This document shows positions 1 to 11,891 of a stretch of DNA of 64,000 bases, piece after piece. How positions within the stretch are numbered: position 1 is the stretch's first letter; each line of letters opens with the position of its first letter. The stretch is taken from NCBI GenBank assembly GCA_022749755.1, contig CM040445.1:11119182-11183181 (forward strand), read 5' to 3'. Source of the stretch: Azadirachta indica. Its lineage: Eukaryota > Streptophyta > Magnoliopsida > Sapindales > Meliaceae. Both the position numbers and the translations under genes were made by a program. The notes under the pieces were generated by a model. The model was not told the DNA's origin. It was given only the letters and a program-made list of their open reading frames with translations, and made no database searches.

Positions 1-192
1 GTACAGAGCAATGCTTGCATATATACACTTATTAAATAGTTTAGAGCTAATTAGAAACATGAAATCTCAATTTCTCAATAGGGATAGTTAAACTCAATTT
101 TTAGTACCACACATTTCTATGTTCTACGCATGACCTTGTATCAACTTGATAGAAAGAAAAACAATAAGTTCATCATATAAAAAGAACTGTAC

Positions 193-1085
193 CTTAAAAA
201 TCCGCATAGCCTCTAGAGACTTGTTCTCAGGAGTTGCACAAATGTCCCACAAACATATTTGATCATCTTCAGCACCACTGACCAAATGTCCCAACTTGAA
301 CTTGCTCCATGACAAACCATATCCTTCAGAAGTATGGCCCCTCAACCTCAAATCAGGACTACATGCACCGTCTGAAGAAGGCTTAGATGGGCGCTGGCTA
401 CAATCAAAGACATGGACTTCTCCACTAACAGTCTTGGTTGCAATTACAGACGAATCTTGGGGCATATGACGAGCCCGGTTAACCTCTCCATCATGATTTA
501 TTTGCTTACTTATTTTAATCTGCAAAGAAAAAGAAACATTTCTTATATCCAGTCTAGAATGCCATAGGCTTCCTGATCATGTAAGAATCAAGAAAATGAT
601 GCATTGGAATCAATCTTACAACAATAAAGGTGACATCTTTAGGAAATAATTATGCTACTTAAGCAAGACATAATACAACAAACACCAAGCATTCCAGTAA
701 ACTTCATCATCCAAGTAAATATTTCCTTCTTTCTATCTACCTTGGAATTGGCACTGCCAAAGCTGCCACAAGCAGAGACTTCATCATCATAAAGTCGGGC
801 ATCATTCTCGGAGTCTTCCAAAGGAATCTGGACCTGGGCAAGCATAAGATAATTTTTCTCATTTTCAGAGGTATGAGTCCCAATAATCACCTTCTGAAGG
901 GCATAGTCTTTGCCAGATGGCTCTTCCCTTTCAGGGAGCCACTCAACGGTTAGGGAAGGCCATTCAAGCGCATGTGTGATGATCAAATCATACAGAAATG
1001 GAGTGTTCTTCTTCCATATCTTGTATTCTTCGTTTATCTGCTTCTCCTCCGTTTCTCCCCTCTTCTCTTCATCATCTTTCCCCAT
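193..1085 (-). CDS. MSI1: MSI1-like WD40 histone-binding protein, N-terminal part (runs off left edge)
   Basis: Two coding exons are visible: 1085-741 (115 codons) and 519-193 (109 codons), both joined in phase 0. The next intron leaves the window at position 1. The protein starts MGKDDEEKRGETEEKQINEE and carries the N-terminal helix that binds histone H4, including YKIWKKNTPFLYDL and LEWPSLTVEWLP. The first WD40 blades follow (IATKTV, LRGHTSEGYGLSW, ICLWDI). This matches MSI1/RBBP4-type proteins, about 424 residues long in Arabidopsis, which serve in CAF-1 and in PRC2 complexes in the nucleus. MSI1 fits better than MSI4/FVE because of the start and the GHTSEGYGLSWSKF block. The insert between the exons matches family spacing, so nothing looks broken. 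Roughly the last half of the protein lies outside the window. Confidence 0.93.
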
Positions 1086-1500
1086 TTCTGTACACAGATT
1101 AATGCAATTAATTGAAGAGTCTCCTTCCTTTTCTCTCCTTCCCCTTTAAAATTAGATCAACAACAACAGAGAAAAAATTAGGAATCAAGATCATCTCTTA
1201 TCTCTGTCCAACAATTAGGCAAAAAAAAGAAAAAAGAGACTTTTTAAATAAGAAGTTCAACCAAGAAAATTTCTTGCAGAATTTTTCTAATTAACAAAAA
1301 TAAGTAAAGATTCTGAAACCCGGGAATATCCTCTCCTAGGCGAGCCAATGTGATCGCCGGAAAGCCATTTCCAGCAGTTCTGGCGCCAAAGCCAAGATTT
1401 TGACCAAAATTTCTGAACATAAATGGAGTAAAGAAACTCACCGGAAGCAGGCGACGGAGTTCGGGAACGGGAATTTGACAAGGAAAAGGGTGAGATCTTC
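1086..1500 (-). other. MSI1 5' leader with a probable intron
   Basis: Reading the minus strand, a good donor (CCG|GTGAG, boundary 1442/1441) lies upstream of the start codon. A good acceptor (TGTACAG|AAATGG, ending at 1088) lies three bases before the ATG at 1085. This predicts a leader intron of about 350 bases, 1441-1088. A short open frame at 1481-1287 has no family match and is probably untranslated leader. The true transcription start is not determined from sequence. Confidence 0.55.
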
Positions 1501-1589
1501 GGCTAGGGTTTTAATGTAGATTGAAACAGTGGCTTTTTAATTAGGGGTTTGCATCATAGAAGGCTGATAGAGAGAAGAAGAATAATTTA

Positions 1590-1597
1590 GCGGGAAA
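1590..1597 (-). promoter_or_regulatory. E2F-like site upstream of MSI1
   Basis: GCGGGAAA on the plus strand (TTTCCCGC on the gene strand) matches the core E2F consensus exactly. It lies about 500 bases upstream of the MSI1 ATG and just upstream of the probable leader. Chromatin-assembly genes are known E2F/RBR targets in plants. Occupancy here is inference. Confidence 0.45.
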
Positions 1598-1609
1598 AAT
1601 CTAAGAGCA

Positions 1610-1621
1610 TGACGTCACGTG
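1610..1621. promoter_or_regulatory. Overlapping C-box and G-box (TGACGTCACGTG)
   Basis: A perfect palindromic TGACGTCA at 1610-1617 overlaps a CACGTG at 1616-1621. Both are plant bZIP/bHLH core sites. They sit 13 bases upstream of the E2F-like site, in the likely proximal promoter of MSI1. Confidence 0.45.
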
Positions 1622-1799
1622 AGGAGGAGGTGAATTAATTTTTATTAAACTTGAAAATTATTGTAAATTAAAATTTTTAAAAATTTGTTCATTCAATAAA
1701 ACCTTTAATTGATGTTAGAATTCGCGTGGAGTTATGCTATTCTCACCTATGCAAAATTCTTGTGTAACTCAATTTCTTTGCATGCTCGTGGACTATTTT

Positions 1800-2513
1800 C
1801 GGTTATGTCTCACATTTATTAATATATATCAAATATAGACCCATTTTTATAAAAATTATCATTCCATTTCTTAATAATAATAAAATGACTATTTTATCAT
1901 TATTTTAATTAAAAATAAATAAAAATAATAACATTTTAATTCCTAACTTTGATAAAATAATAAATTAAAATATATTTAATTAATTTTAACATTTTTATCC
2001 TTATTGTGCATTTATATTTATCATCATTTTTTAGAATTTTTAAGGGTCTAATTGATTTTTTCTTTAAAATAGTAAAAAGTCCTAGTTGTAGGAAAAAGCC
2101 TTAGATCACTGAAAACACAAATTAAATTCAAGACACATAACTTTCATTCATAATTTTTGAAAATGAACAATAACAAAAATTATAGAGATTTACTTGGATA
2201 GGTTATTGTGGCTTTCATTGATAAATTTTTTGACATAATTTAGAAAAGATTTGTGTTTGAAAAAGAGATGGAAGAAGGTAGTAAAGGATGAAAGATAAAA
2301 GTAATAGTAGGGATTAAAATGTTAAAATTAGTTAAAATATGTCTTAATTTATTATTTTATCAAAATTTAAGAATTAAAATGTTATTATATTTTCTTATTT
2401 TTAATTAGAATGAAGGTAAGATACTCATTTTATTGTTATTTGGGAGCAGAGTAATCACTTTTACAAAAGTAAGTTTATTTCTAATACATATCAATAAATG
2501 ATGAAAGACAACC
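1800..2513. mobile_element. Large inverted-repeat (foldback, Mutator-like) element
   Basis: The segment 1800-2000 is repeated in inverted orientation at about 2311-2513, with roughly 300 bases between the arms. Shared blocks include ATAACATTTTAATTC, TGATAAAATAATAAATTAA and TTTTAACATTTT..ATCC in the same order in both arms. No coding capacity is visible. The arms share a TTTTRTAAAAGTRATYA-type block with the element at 42364-43849, suggesting related non-autonomous elements. I could not identify a clean target-site duplication. Confidence 0.6.
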
Positions 2514-3093
2514 CTACACTCATTAAAATGTACTAAAATAATAAAAAATTCTTCTAACTTTTCATTAAATTAAAAAATAAATTTATTATCTCATTTCTTT
2601 GTAAACTCTAATATTTCAAAACAATTAGTTGAATTTTTTATAAAATATACTCATTTAATTCGTAATAACCACTTTCTATCCAATTCTAATTTGTGATTAA
2701 AAATTTCTGCTTCAGGATCAATTCTCTCTTCATAATATTTTCTTTATTAATTCAAAATGACTATAAATTTGTTAAAAATTAAGAATTTAATTTATGTAAT
2801 TTATGATTAAAAATGATAAAGTAAAATTAAAATTTAATAAAAGTATTAATAAATATATAAAAATATATATATATTTTTTATGTCATTTTAAATAAGATTA
2901 AAATTATAAACTAAAAAAAAATGAAATTATAAGAACAATTTGAAAGGCTGACAATAGGATGAATCATACTTGTACTTCTGCATGTTTGATAAGTGCATGT
3001 TTTAGCCATGATCATTGGTGTGTGAATTATTATTATATGTTAGTGCAGGGCTTTAACCATAACAAATAATTTTGATTATCATTATATGCGATT

Positions 3094-3097
<4 letters not shown>

Positions 3098-3130
<33 letters not shown>
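3098..3130 (+). repeat. Poly(A) run, 33 bases
   Basis: An uninterrupted A run in intergenic DNA. It may be the tail of a retroposed sequence or simple slippage. No body of a retroelement was recognised to its left. Confidence 0.9.
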
Positions 3131-3133
<3 letters not shown>

Positions 3134-3241
3134 CGTCCATTTGTTACATTCAACGATATTACTTACTTCTCAGAAAATGGACTACCTTTTTTTCTAAGAT
3201 TTAAAAAGTTGCTCTAATAATTTTAATGGTTAGATTCACAA

Positions 3242-3276
<35 letters not shown>

Positions 3277-3452
3277 TTGTCACTAGATTGGTTGGTATAA
3301 AATTAAATCAGTTTTTAATCAACAATAATGATCAATTCCAATCCACTAAATTTATTATTTCCGAACCACGAAAACAAATAAATAATTATTAAAAACGCAC
3401 TATATATCCACTATATAATTTTTTGCCATTAAACAGATTACGAATGCATTAT

Positions 3453-3483
<31 letters not shown>

Positions 3484-5114
3484 GTGTACATATTTGAATC
3501 ACACATTTTAAGCTACCTAGAAAGGACGTTCAAAGCTTCATAAGAAATAATATTTCAAGTTAGTAAAGTTGAAATTTCATGAAAATTGTTATCATATAAT
3601 AACAAGTTCATCAACTTAATTGTTAGAACAAATCATAAATATATAATTAAGGTGTATATATATATATATATATATATAGGAGAATTGTAAATATATTTAC
3701 TTTGTGTTTAATTTTAAATAACTTGATTTAAACTTTGGTCAGTCTAACATTTAATATCAAATAATATTTAATAAGTAGCATTTTAAGTTTAATTTTAATT
3801 GGAACATGCATTGAGAAATTAAGATTATACTTTCAATTGATTTTTGCCAATTTTAATAATTTTGTCGAAATGAATATAAGTAAATTTTCTTTAATTTATG
3901 TATATATGATTAAAATTTTTGTCTTCTGCATTTATAAAAGAAGAAAATGGAAATTTTCTTCTATAATACAAAATTAAGAAGAAAAAAATATTTATACAAA
4001 GCAGATTCATATATACCTTCTAATTCTCTATATATTTTTCTGATAAGAAAACGGTGTTAGGTATGTGACATAGGGGGGATAGTAGGTAAGACGAGATAAA
4101 AACACCGAGTCTCGTTCGGTTTTTTGACACAATGAGTTACGCAAACATTCTAACAGACAAGATTAAATATTGTTTTAACTTTAACGACTTAAAATATGAT
4201 TATTAAAATAATAATTTTATAAGTGACAAAATTAAAGAAGAATATTTTATTAATTAAAACGATTACTAAAACAACTAGTACACACTCTTTATATATAATA
4301 GAGAAAACTTAATATTACAAGTTAATTCAAATAAAGAAAAATAATTCCTACATAAATTAAAAAAAAACTAAAAATTAAATAACAAATTAAATTGGTAAAA
4401 ATAAAATATTTTCTAAATTAATTAAATTCTAAAATTGTCTTATATCATTATACCAAAATTAATAAAATTATAAACCATTAAATAATTGAAATGTTAAGTT
4501 AATTAGCTGATAGACATGATGAGTTGGAAAGTAAAAAATAAAATTTAAAATTCAGGTTCTAATCAAGTCAGTCAGCTAGCGAGGATCTCATAAATTAATT
4601 TCCACTGATCTGTGAAGCATATGTTGTTGATTTAATAATTAATATATAAGTGACTTCTTCTTTCAAAGTCATTTAATTGCATATATATGAAATGACACGA
4701 ATTAATTAATTAATTACCTTATGCTATAAATTAATATAAATAAATCTTAATCAGTACGACCCATGGATCAATTATAGTACGTACATAAAATATTTTGTAC
4801 TTTAGATCTATTTAATATGACAAAATAAAAAATTAAAAGAAAGAATATTATAAGATTCATGAAATGATACTAAAGTAATTAAGCATAAAACAACAGCTAG
4901 CAGAAATTAACTTGCATGAGAGTATTAATAAATACAAACAAGAATCAATCACTATCAATATAGATAGTGTTTTTTTTATAATTGAATTTATATGGGTTTA
5001 ATTTATCCATTTAAATTTGTATAAAAATCAGTTGTAATTAATTAACATGCAACAATTATCAATTCCAAATCACGAAATTTATAAAAGAAAAAAGAAAAGG
5101 AATAATTAATATTA

Positions 5115-6124
5115 TTATTTTTCATAGCCCCAAAGGTTCATCTCTCCCCGCAAAGAAAGCTGATTAATTTGGTGTTGTGCATTCGCATCCTCAAATCTTA
5201 CTCCTTTTCCTGTATCCTCACTCACAAGCATCGTCCAATCATTCAAACCTTGATCTTCTCTTCCTCCGGCAGCGGCGACCATCGGCTCGCATGTTCCAAC
5301 CTCTAAGCCAGGCTCATGATGATGATGGTGGTGGTGAGGATGATACCTGAGGCTTTCACTGCCGGCACTGTCACAGTCCCTGCTAGGGTTTGACATGAGT
5401 TGCTTCACCATGGAAGCCGGGGAGTCGTCGGCTGCAGTGGAGGGAAGAGCAGTTGGGTAGTTGGGAAGTAGGTTTTGGGGTTGGAAGAGAGAGTATTGAG
5501 GAGTTGCAGGAATTTGATGAGGTGTGGAAGAATAATGGAGGGCGAGTTCTGGTTTGTTGTTGAGTTCAAATGGAGGTTGATGATGACGAAGAAGGAACTG
5601 GTTTTCTCTTTGCATGAAAGCAGAAGAAGAAGACGAAGAATTCCGATGGTTTAAATTATTGAATTGTTGGTGTTGTTGTTGTTGTTGATGATGATGATGA
5701 TGATGATGATGAGTATGATCTGATGATGATGAGTTGATGTTTGAGTTCTGATCGTTACCGATTTTGAATAGGTTTTTCTTCTTGAAAACCCTGCATACTA
5801 CCCATCCATCCTCCTACAAATTAAAGTGAGTTTAATTTATTTTAATTAGTTATATATATATATATATATATACGAAAAAAAAAGAAGAAGCATGTTTGAT
5901 GAAATAGTTAAAGGGAAGAAGGACACAATCTTAATTTTATAAGTATATATACCAGATGCTAGCTCTCTAAATTATATGTTTTGTTAACGTTGAACAAGAA
6001 ATATTTGTACCTAAAAGAGAAAAAAAAAATTAAATCAAATCATACTAAAATTTCTTAGAAAAATTTAAACTATAACCCAACTCTTTTGACTTATGGAACG
6101 TACCTAGAGATTCACAAATCAAAG

Positions 6125-6156
<32 letters not shown>

Positions 6157-7689
6157 GTAACCATAAATTAATCAATTAATTAATATGAAATATATATTAA
6201 AGAAAAGAAAAGAAATTAATGAAACTCACAGTAGAAAGGTTTGCTTGAGAATCATCACCATCTTCAAGGCGATATTCATGCATAATCCAGTCAGTTTTCT
6301 GGCCATGGGGAGCTCTTCCTCTGTAAAAAACTAGGGTTTTTCTCATTCCTATTTTCTTGTAGCTGTTTCTTATGCACTTATCTCTTCCTGTTGCTTTCCA
6401 AAACCCTGCATTTGTTGCTCTATTCGTTCTCGACCCCGTCGGGTATTTCCTGTCCTTGTGACTGAAAAAATACCACTCGTTTTGCGGCGTCGATCCGATC
6501 CTACACCTCTCTGCGTCGACCCAAAATAAACACAAATGTCTATTCTATTATTTTCAATTCGTATAGACTAGACGGATCTGATTGATTTTCTATCATTATA
6601 TATATATACATATGATTTTTGTTTATGATATATCCTGTCACATGTACTGTGAGCATAAATTTACCTTACATTATATACATATATATATATATATATGATC
6701 TGCTAATTAATATTCTACCATAAAGAATTTTGGAAATCTGATCGTGTAGTCAAAAATGTACGATTCGTCAATTCAACAATCATTTGGCACTGAAAGTTAC
6801 ATTTCTTAATTCTTCAGAATTAATCTTATATGTATAATATAATAATTTCATTAATTGAGACTTTTAGCTGAAATTGACTCAGTTATATATATTCCTTCCG
6901 TGTCGAAATTCATGCAGGTTTATCGGATCTTCTTATTACCAGTCCCTATATTCAGCAACTTAATTAATTAATTCTCTCAATTCAACTCATCAAAAAATAA
7001 TTTTAAAACTTAAAATATTTTATACTGTCTCCTGCTATATTAATTTGTACATAAAATTCATTTTTCTCAAACAATCTTAAATATTTTTTCTACAAGTGAT
7101 TTAATTTTTGACTCAAAAAAATTGGTTCCAAATTGAGCACATAGAAGTATATATCAAATTTATTAGTACCGAAAAATCAATAATAAATAAAAAGAAATTA
7201 ATATTTTAATTTCATTAATTATCATATCATGACTAACAAGAAATATTTGAATCATGTAAATTAAAGTTAATATTAATATAATTATATAGTAGCAAATTAT
7301 AAAAACTACATGCAATATTCATGAATCTTTAAGATTTTATATTCTATTTCAAATCAAATTCATGTATATAGTATATATTTCTTACACATATTTTCATTAG
7401 TTTTACTATTATTGGCATTAAAATTTGGGGAATTTAGTTTCCAACAAAATTAAAATGAAAATTAAACAAACTAAAATTCATATACATACATATTATTATG
7501 AATTGAAGCAAAATTAATTTAATTACCTTGCAACTCCCAAGGTTCCATCTTATTCAAATCGACTTCTCTAATGACTTCCATATCAAACTTCTGAAATGAC
7601 ACCTTCTTCCTCAAGTAGTAATGAAGCAACTCTTCGTCCGTCGGATGAAACCGGAACCCGGGAGGCACGCCGCCACTAGAAGAAGCCAT
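5115..7689 (-). CDS. NAC transcription factor, SOMBRERO/BEARSKIN clade
   Basis: Three exons, 7689-7527, 6510-6230 and 5813-5115, join in frame to give 380 residues. The NAC DNA-binding domain fills residues 8 to about 165: [40 protein letters not shown], the [10 protein letters not shown] core and [16 protein letters not shown]. Both introns sit at the usual NAC positions. The C-terminal activation region is low in complexity: Ser runs, His8 (residues 183-190) followed by Gln5, a second His7 run, and the ending [15 protein letters not shown], which resembles the end of SMB/BRN proteins. In Arabidopsis these factors control root-cap maturation and cap cell death. The start at 7689 ([10 protein letters not shown]) is preferred to an in-frame ATG ten codons upstream because it matches the family. 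I cannot choose between SMB and BRN1/2. Confidence 0.92.
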
Positions 7690-7742
7690 CTCCAACCACT
7701 CTATATATCCTACGTACAAAAATAACTAAAATTATATATACC

Positions 7743-7756
7743 TACGTACGTACGTA
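7743..7756. promoter_or_regulatory. Tandem ACGT palindrome before the NAC start
   Basis: TACGTACGTACGTA, three overlapping ACGT cores, lies about 54 bases upstream of the NAC ATG, so it is in the leader or core promoter. ACGT is the bZIP core. A TATTTATG-like TATA candidate lies further upstream near 7848-7856 on the gene strand. Confidence 0.3.
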
Positions 7757-10694
7757 GCTATATGTATAAACTGAAAATGATAATAATTCGAAGGAAGAAT
7801 TAGAATTAGAGGTACGCAGGGAAATTATGCAAGTAAGAAGAGAGGGCATAAATATGGAGGTGGGAAGGGAGAGATTGTGACGTAAACGGGGGTATATGGT
7901 GGAAGTGAGAAAGTTGACGGCCGGTGACTACGGCGGAGGGAATGGTTAAAGTAAGGTATCGTAAAAAGCAAGTATAAGAAATGAAATTAGCTAGCTATAA
8001 CTAGGGTCATCTTCTTCTATTTTGCTATTGTTTATACTTATATGACATTTCTTTCTCTACATGCTTCAATGGAGCGTGGGAATAAAGACTCTGCAAATTT
8101 AATTAATTATAAAATTAATTAATTCACGTTTATATATTTTTGAAATATTAAGGTTGCTGACGGTCATAAACATTCTAGCTAGTTTTATCATTTTATATTT
8201 ATGGGCATATGTATGCATGATATGAATGTGGGTAAACTTTATATTTCAAGAAATAAAACAATGTAACCATATATATAAATTTTTAATGTTTTTACATTTA
8301 TTATATTTTACAAGTTTGAGCCCAAAACAAACAATAATTATTAGATGACTGATAAGTTAATTATGTCGAGTTTGAGAGTGTATCATATTTGTTGTTAAAT
8401 TAATTAAACTCATAAAGTTTCAATAATCTTAGCAATTTTTTTTTTCTTTTCGGTTTTTGCATGAGAAGAAAATATATGCTTACAGTGATCCACGCGCTGC
8501 ACAAAATTGGGACTAGAAAATGTGCTAAATAATAAATTAATAGTTTAATGGGAAGTATTTAAAGATATAAATGATCCCGAGAAAATAATAAGAGATAATA
8601 AAAGAATAATGGGGATATTTGATTGTTTCCAAAGCAAGAGCTTGGAAAAAAACAGCTCTGAACTTCTTGGGATTTTCACTTTTGATTTGACGGCCTCAAT
8701 TTTATCAATTTTTTATAGAATTATACCGTCAAATTCATATTAATTTCTCATTAATTAATTAACGAAGTTATTAAGTTGAGAATTTAATTATTTAATCACA
8801 GTTGGAGACGCAGTCGCCATTGCTAGGGTTTGCACATGTGGGTACGACTTTGAGAGCTTTCCGATTAATTTACTTGATTCATTTGCACGCTTTCTTCCTG
8901 TTTAATTTAATTATTTAATCCATTATTTATATTAATTAATTATATCATTATATATATATGTATAATTTATACATAAATATTTTAGTGTACACTTCGACAT
9001 CACATGATAAGATATTAATTATGATATTAATTTAATGGAAAATCAGTCTTCTTTGATTCATTAATCCAGTTCATGAATCCTACTTCTGCCCCTGTTGATA
9101 AACTAATTAATCACTCCATTGCATATATATTGAAGATTTTTTATTAACTGAAAAATTAGAAAGACTGCATAAACATAAATAACATTAGTGCTTCCTCGTT
9201 GTTATGAGCGAGATTCTAACACCAAAAATTGATGATTTAAAAAAATAAAGGATTTAAAACCTGATCATTTCATGATTATTAGCATGATAAAACAAAAATC
9301 TTTTTCATTTTGGTTAAGAAAATCATAATGAAATATTAGCTAAAAATTTTTTGAGCAATTACTTAGTGTTGTTTGTTTCGTGACATTATATACTTTCGTC
9401 ATATCAAATTTCTAGTATTCAAATATTGATATTTGTATTTTTATCATTTTTAAAACTTTATTTAACAATATTATGCATTTTTATAGTTATTTATTTTTTT
9501 ATAATTTTTTAAATATAAGACTATCTCAAATTAATATTATTTTTTTCTATAGTTTATCTATTTAACAAATTTTTAGTTCTAGGGAGCTCAGCTAAAATTT
9601 TAATGAAGTATATGTCTGTGATTTATATATAGTTAATAATTAATAAAAATAAATTTTAATGTTATATAAATAAATATATACACAAATGTATTACTAAAAG
9701 ATTTAGATAAAGTAATAGTATATCCTAATTTTCCATTACAATTCCATAAGTTGTGGCAAAAATAGATGGGATAAAATTAGTAAGATAAAATATTAGTTAA
9801 TTTATGAGTTTGTAAAGTTCGATGATTTTGACTATATATGTATATATGTATGTATGGAGAATTAAATGAAGCTGGTTTCAATTGTCAAAGCTGGTTTTCG
9901 AATTTTTTAGGATGCAAGCCAACTGTACGTCGACTAACAATAATTGCTTAATTAGGTAACTAATTCGTTAAGCTATCTAATTAATCAAGCTTATATATAT
10001 GTATATATATGTGCTATCTAGCTGTTTATAATCTTGATATAGATCATCCCATTCCCACACCAATGTGAGAAAATGCTTGATCAAGATTCCAAGATTCTTT
10101 AACGATCACTCATGTATACATAACAATTAATTAAAAATATTTAGTAAATTTTTATTTTTATCATCCACAATTTATATTTGTATATATATTATGTTACATC
10201 TAGCTAATAAATTTTTTGTAGCTCTTTCTTAAAGTAATAAGAGCTTTTGAAATAATGACTTTTATTACTTTATTTTATTATTTTTACTAATTAATCTAAT
10301 TAGTATATATTCAGATCTTAATTTTTTTTTTTTTTTGGTACCAATCTGTATATACATACATATATATATATATATATATAGTACATCTGTATAAGCATGC
10401 ATGCATGCATGCAAGGAGGGAGAAAATTTGGTTTCAAAAATCAAAACATTGGTTGCTGCAACAACTTTAATTAATAAACATGAGTGATATTGGCGGCTTC
10501 TTTGATTCAAATTCTGAGGAAAAGTGACGAAAATTATAACAAAGCAGAAAAAAGTAAAGCAAAGAACCAACCCATGCCGTTATTTAAAAGCGAAAGCAAA
10601 TCATATGAGAAAAATATATATATATATATATATATATATGCTTTAAAAATAAATTTAGTCGTCGTATTAACTATATATGTGTCATAATTAATTT
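7757..10694. other. Divergent intergenic region between NAC and DCD genes
   Basis: About 2.9 kb without coding potential, separating two divergently transcribed genes. It is AT-rich with scattered (TA)n, TTAATTAA-type runs and a GCATGC repeat (10395-10412). Short open frames at 10265-10687 are low complexity and have no family resemblance. Confidence 0.7.
10395..10412. promoter_or_regulatory. RY-type (GCAT)n palindrome upstream of DCD gene
   Basis: GCATGCATGCATGCATGC contains several overlapping CATGCATG (RY) motifs, which are the sites of B3-domain factors such as ABI3/FUS3. It lies about 300 bases upstream of the DCD start codon. A simple microsatellite is the alternative reading. Confidence 0.3.
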
Positions 10695-11891
10695 ATGTCA
10701 ATGATAACTTATTATTCTATCACTGGAAGCTCAATAAGGCAGGCGGAGGCCACAGCAGCAGCCTCCATGGACGACGAACGTGAGAGGTGGAGGAAAGCGG
10801 CGGCAGCGAGGCTGATCATGTCGGCTGAGAATCATCGACTGATGAGAAATGATGAGTTATTCATGGACAACAGCGATATTGAATATTGTCAGTATAAAAA
10901 ACTTTGTTTTAGTACTATTGATACTGATATGTCAGTGAGAAATTTAGATTTAGGAGTGAGATTGCAGCAGCAGCAGCAACAACTGCCGCCGGGAGAAATG
11001 CTGCCGAGGAATGAGGTTTTGGGAGGTTACATTTTTGTTTGTAATAATGAAACCATGGAAGAAGACCTCAGACTCCAATTATTTGGTAATTAATTAATTT
11101 AATATATATATATATATATTAATTCTATTTCTTTTTCATAAAAAAATATATATATATATATATTTTAATTTGCAGGGCTACCACAGAAGTACAAGGACTC
11201 AGTTAGGGCAATAACTCCGGGATTGCCTCTTTTCCTCTATAACTACACTTCCCACCAGCTTCATGGCGTGTTTCAGGTTTTCTTTTTTCTTTTTCTTTTT
11301 CTTCCAAAGTAACTTCATATATATGGAAATTAAAATTGGTTTCAAACAATAATATTAATTACTTCTCACTTGTTGTCTTCAACTTGGTTGTTTGCAAAGG
11401 CTGTAAGTTTTGGTGGGTCAAACATTGACCCTACTGCATGGGAAGACAAGAAATGCAAAGGAGAATCAAGATTTCCAGCCCAGGTAAATTAAATTAAATT
11501 AATGCTTTAATTATTTATTATATAATTAAATTACAATTACTTAATTAATTGTTGGTAAATTTAATTAATCGTTCACAGGTTAGAATTAGAATAAAGAAGA
11601 CATGCAAAACGTTGGAAGAAGAGTCTTTTAGGCCAATATTGTACCACTATGATGGCCCAAAGTTTCGCTTGCAGCTTTCTGTGCCTGAGGTTTTTTTTCC
11701 CCCCCCTAATTTCTCATTTATCTTCTTAACTATTACACCAAGTATTAAAATTTTTAACTTCTTATTTTAAATTTCTTTTACCTTTTACTTTAATTTAAAT
11801 CTATATTTCCTTTTTTTTTTTTAATACCTTCTTCTTTTTCCTTCTGCAGGCACTTGCATTATTGGACTTGTTCAAAGAGGAGGATATTTAG
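10695..11891 (+). CDS. DCD (Development and Cell Death) domain protein
   Basis: Five exons, 10695-11085, 11176-11276, 11400-11483, 11579-11689 and 11850-11891, join in frame to give 242 residues. The DCD domain covers about residues 109-240: GGYIFVCNNETMEEDLRLQLFG, LPQKYKDSVRAITPGLPLFL, YNYTSHQLHGVF, SFGGSNIDPTAWEDKKCKGE, SRFPAQVRIR, FRPILYHYDGPKFRLQLSVPE and a short LALLDLF end. The N-terminal third is unlike anything I recognise; it has a Gln6 tract before the domain. DCD proteins include soybean N-rich proteins and carrot B2, linked to stress, hypersensitive response and programmed cell death. The domain is complete and at the C-terminus. An internal ATG at codon 25 is a possible alternative start. 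Confidence 0.9.

Larger units (their letters stand above)
1622..5114. other. AT-rich intergenic region between MSI1 and the NAC gene
   Basis: No coding exon is seen. The stretch holds the MSI1 upstream region, a large inverted-repeat element (1800-2513), a 33-base A run (3098-3130) followed by a CTCCGTCC motif like a Stowaway MITE end, and several (TA)n tracts (near 3246-3272, 3452-3476 and 3655-3678). Positions 4030-4140 are less AT-rich but contain no recognisable gene. Confidence 0.7.

Noticed and set aside
3090..3180. Stowaway MITE starting at CTCCGTCC after the A run
   Set aside because: Only one end-like motif is seen; no matching inverted end was found.
10265..10687. Open frames on both strands before the DCD gene
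   Set aside because: They are AT-rich, low-complexity and overlap (TA)n tracts; no family resemblance.
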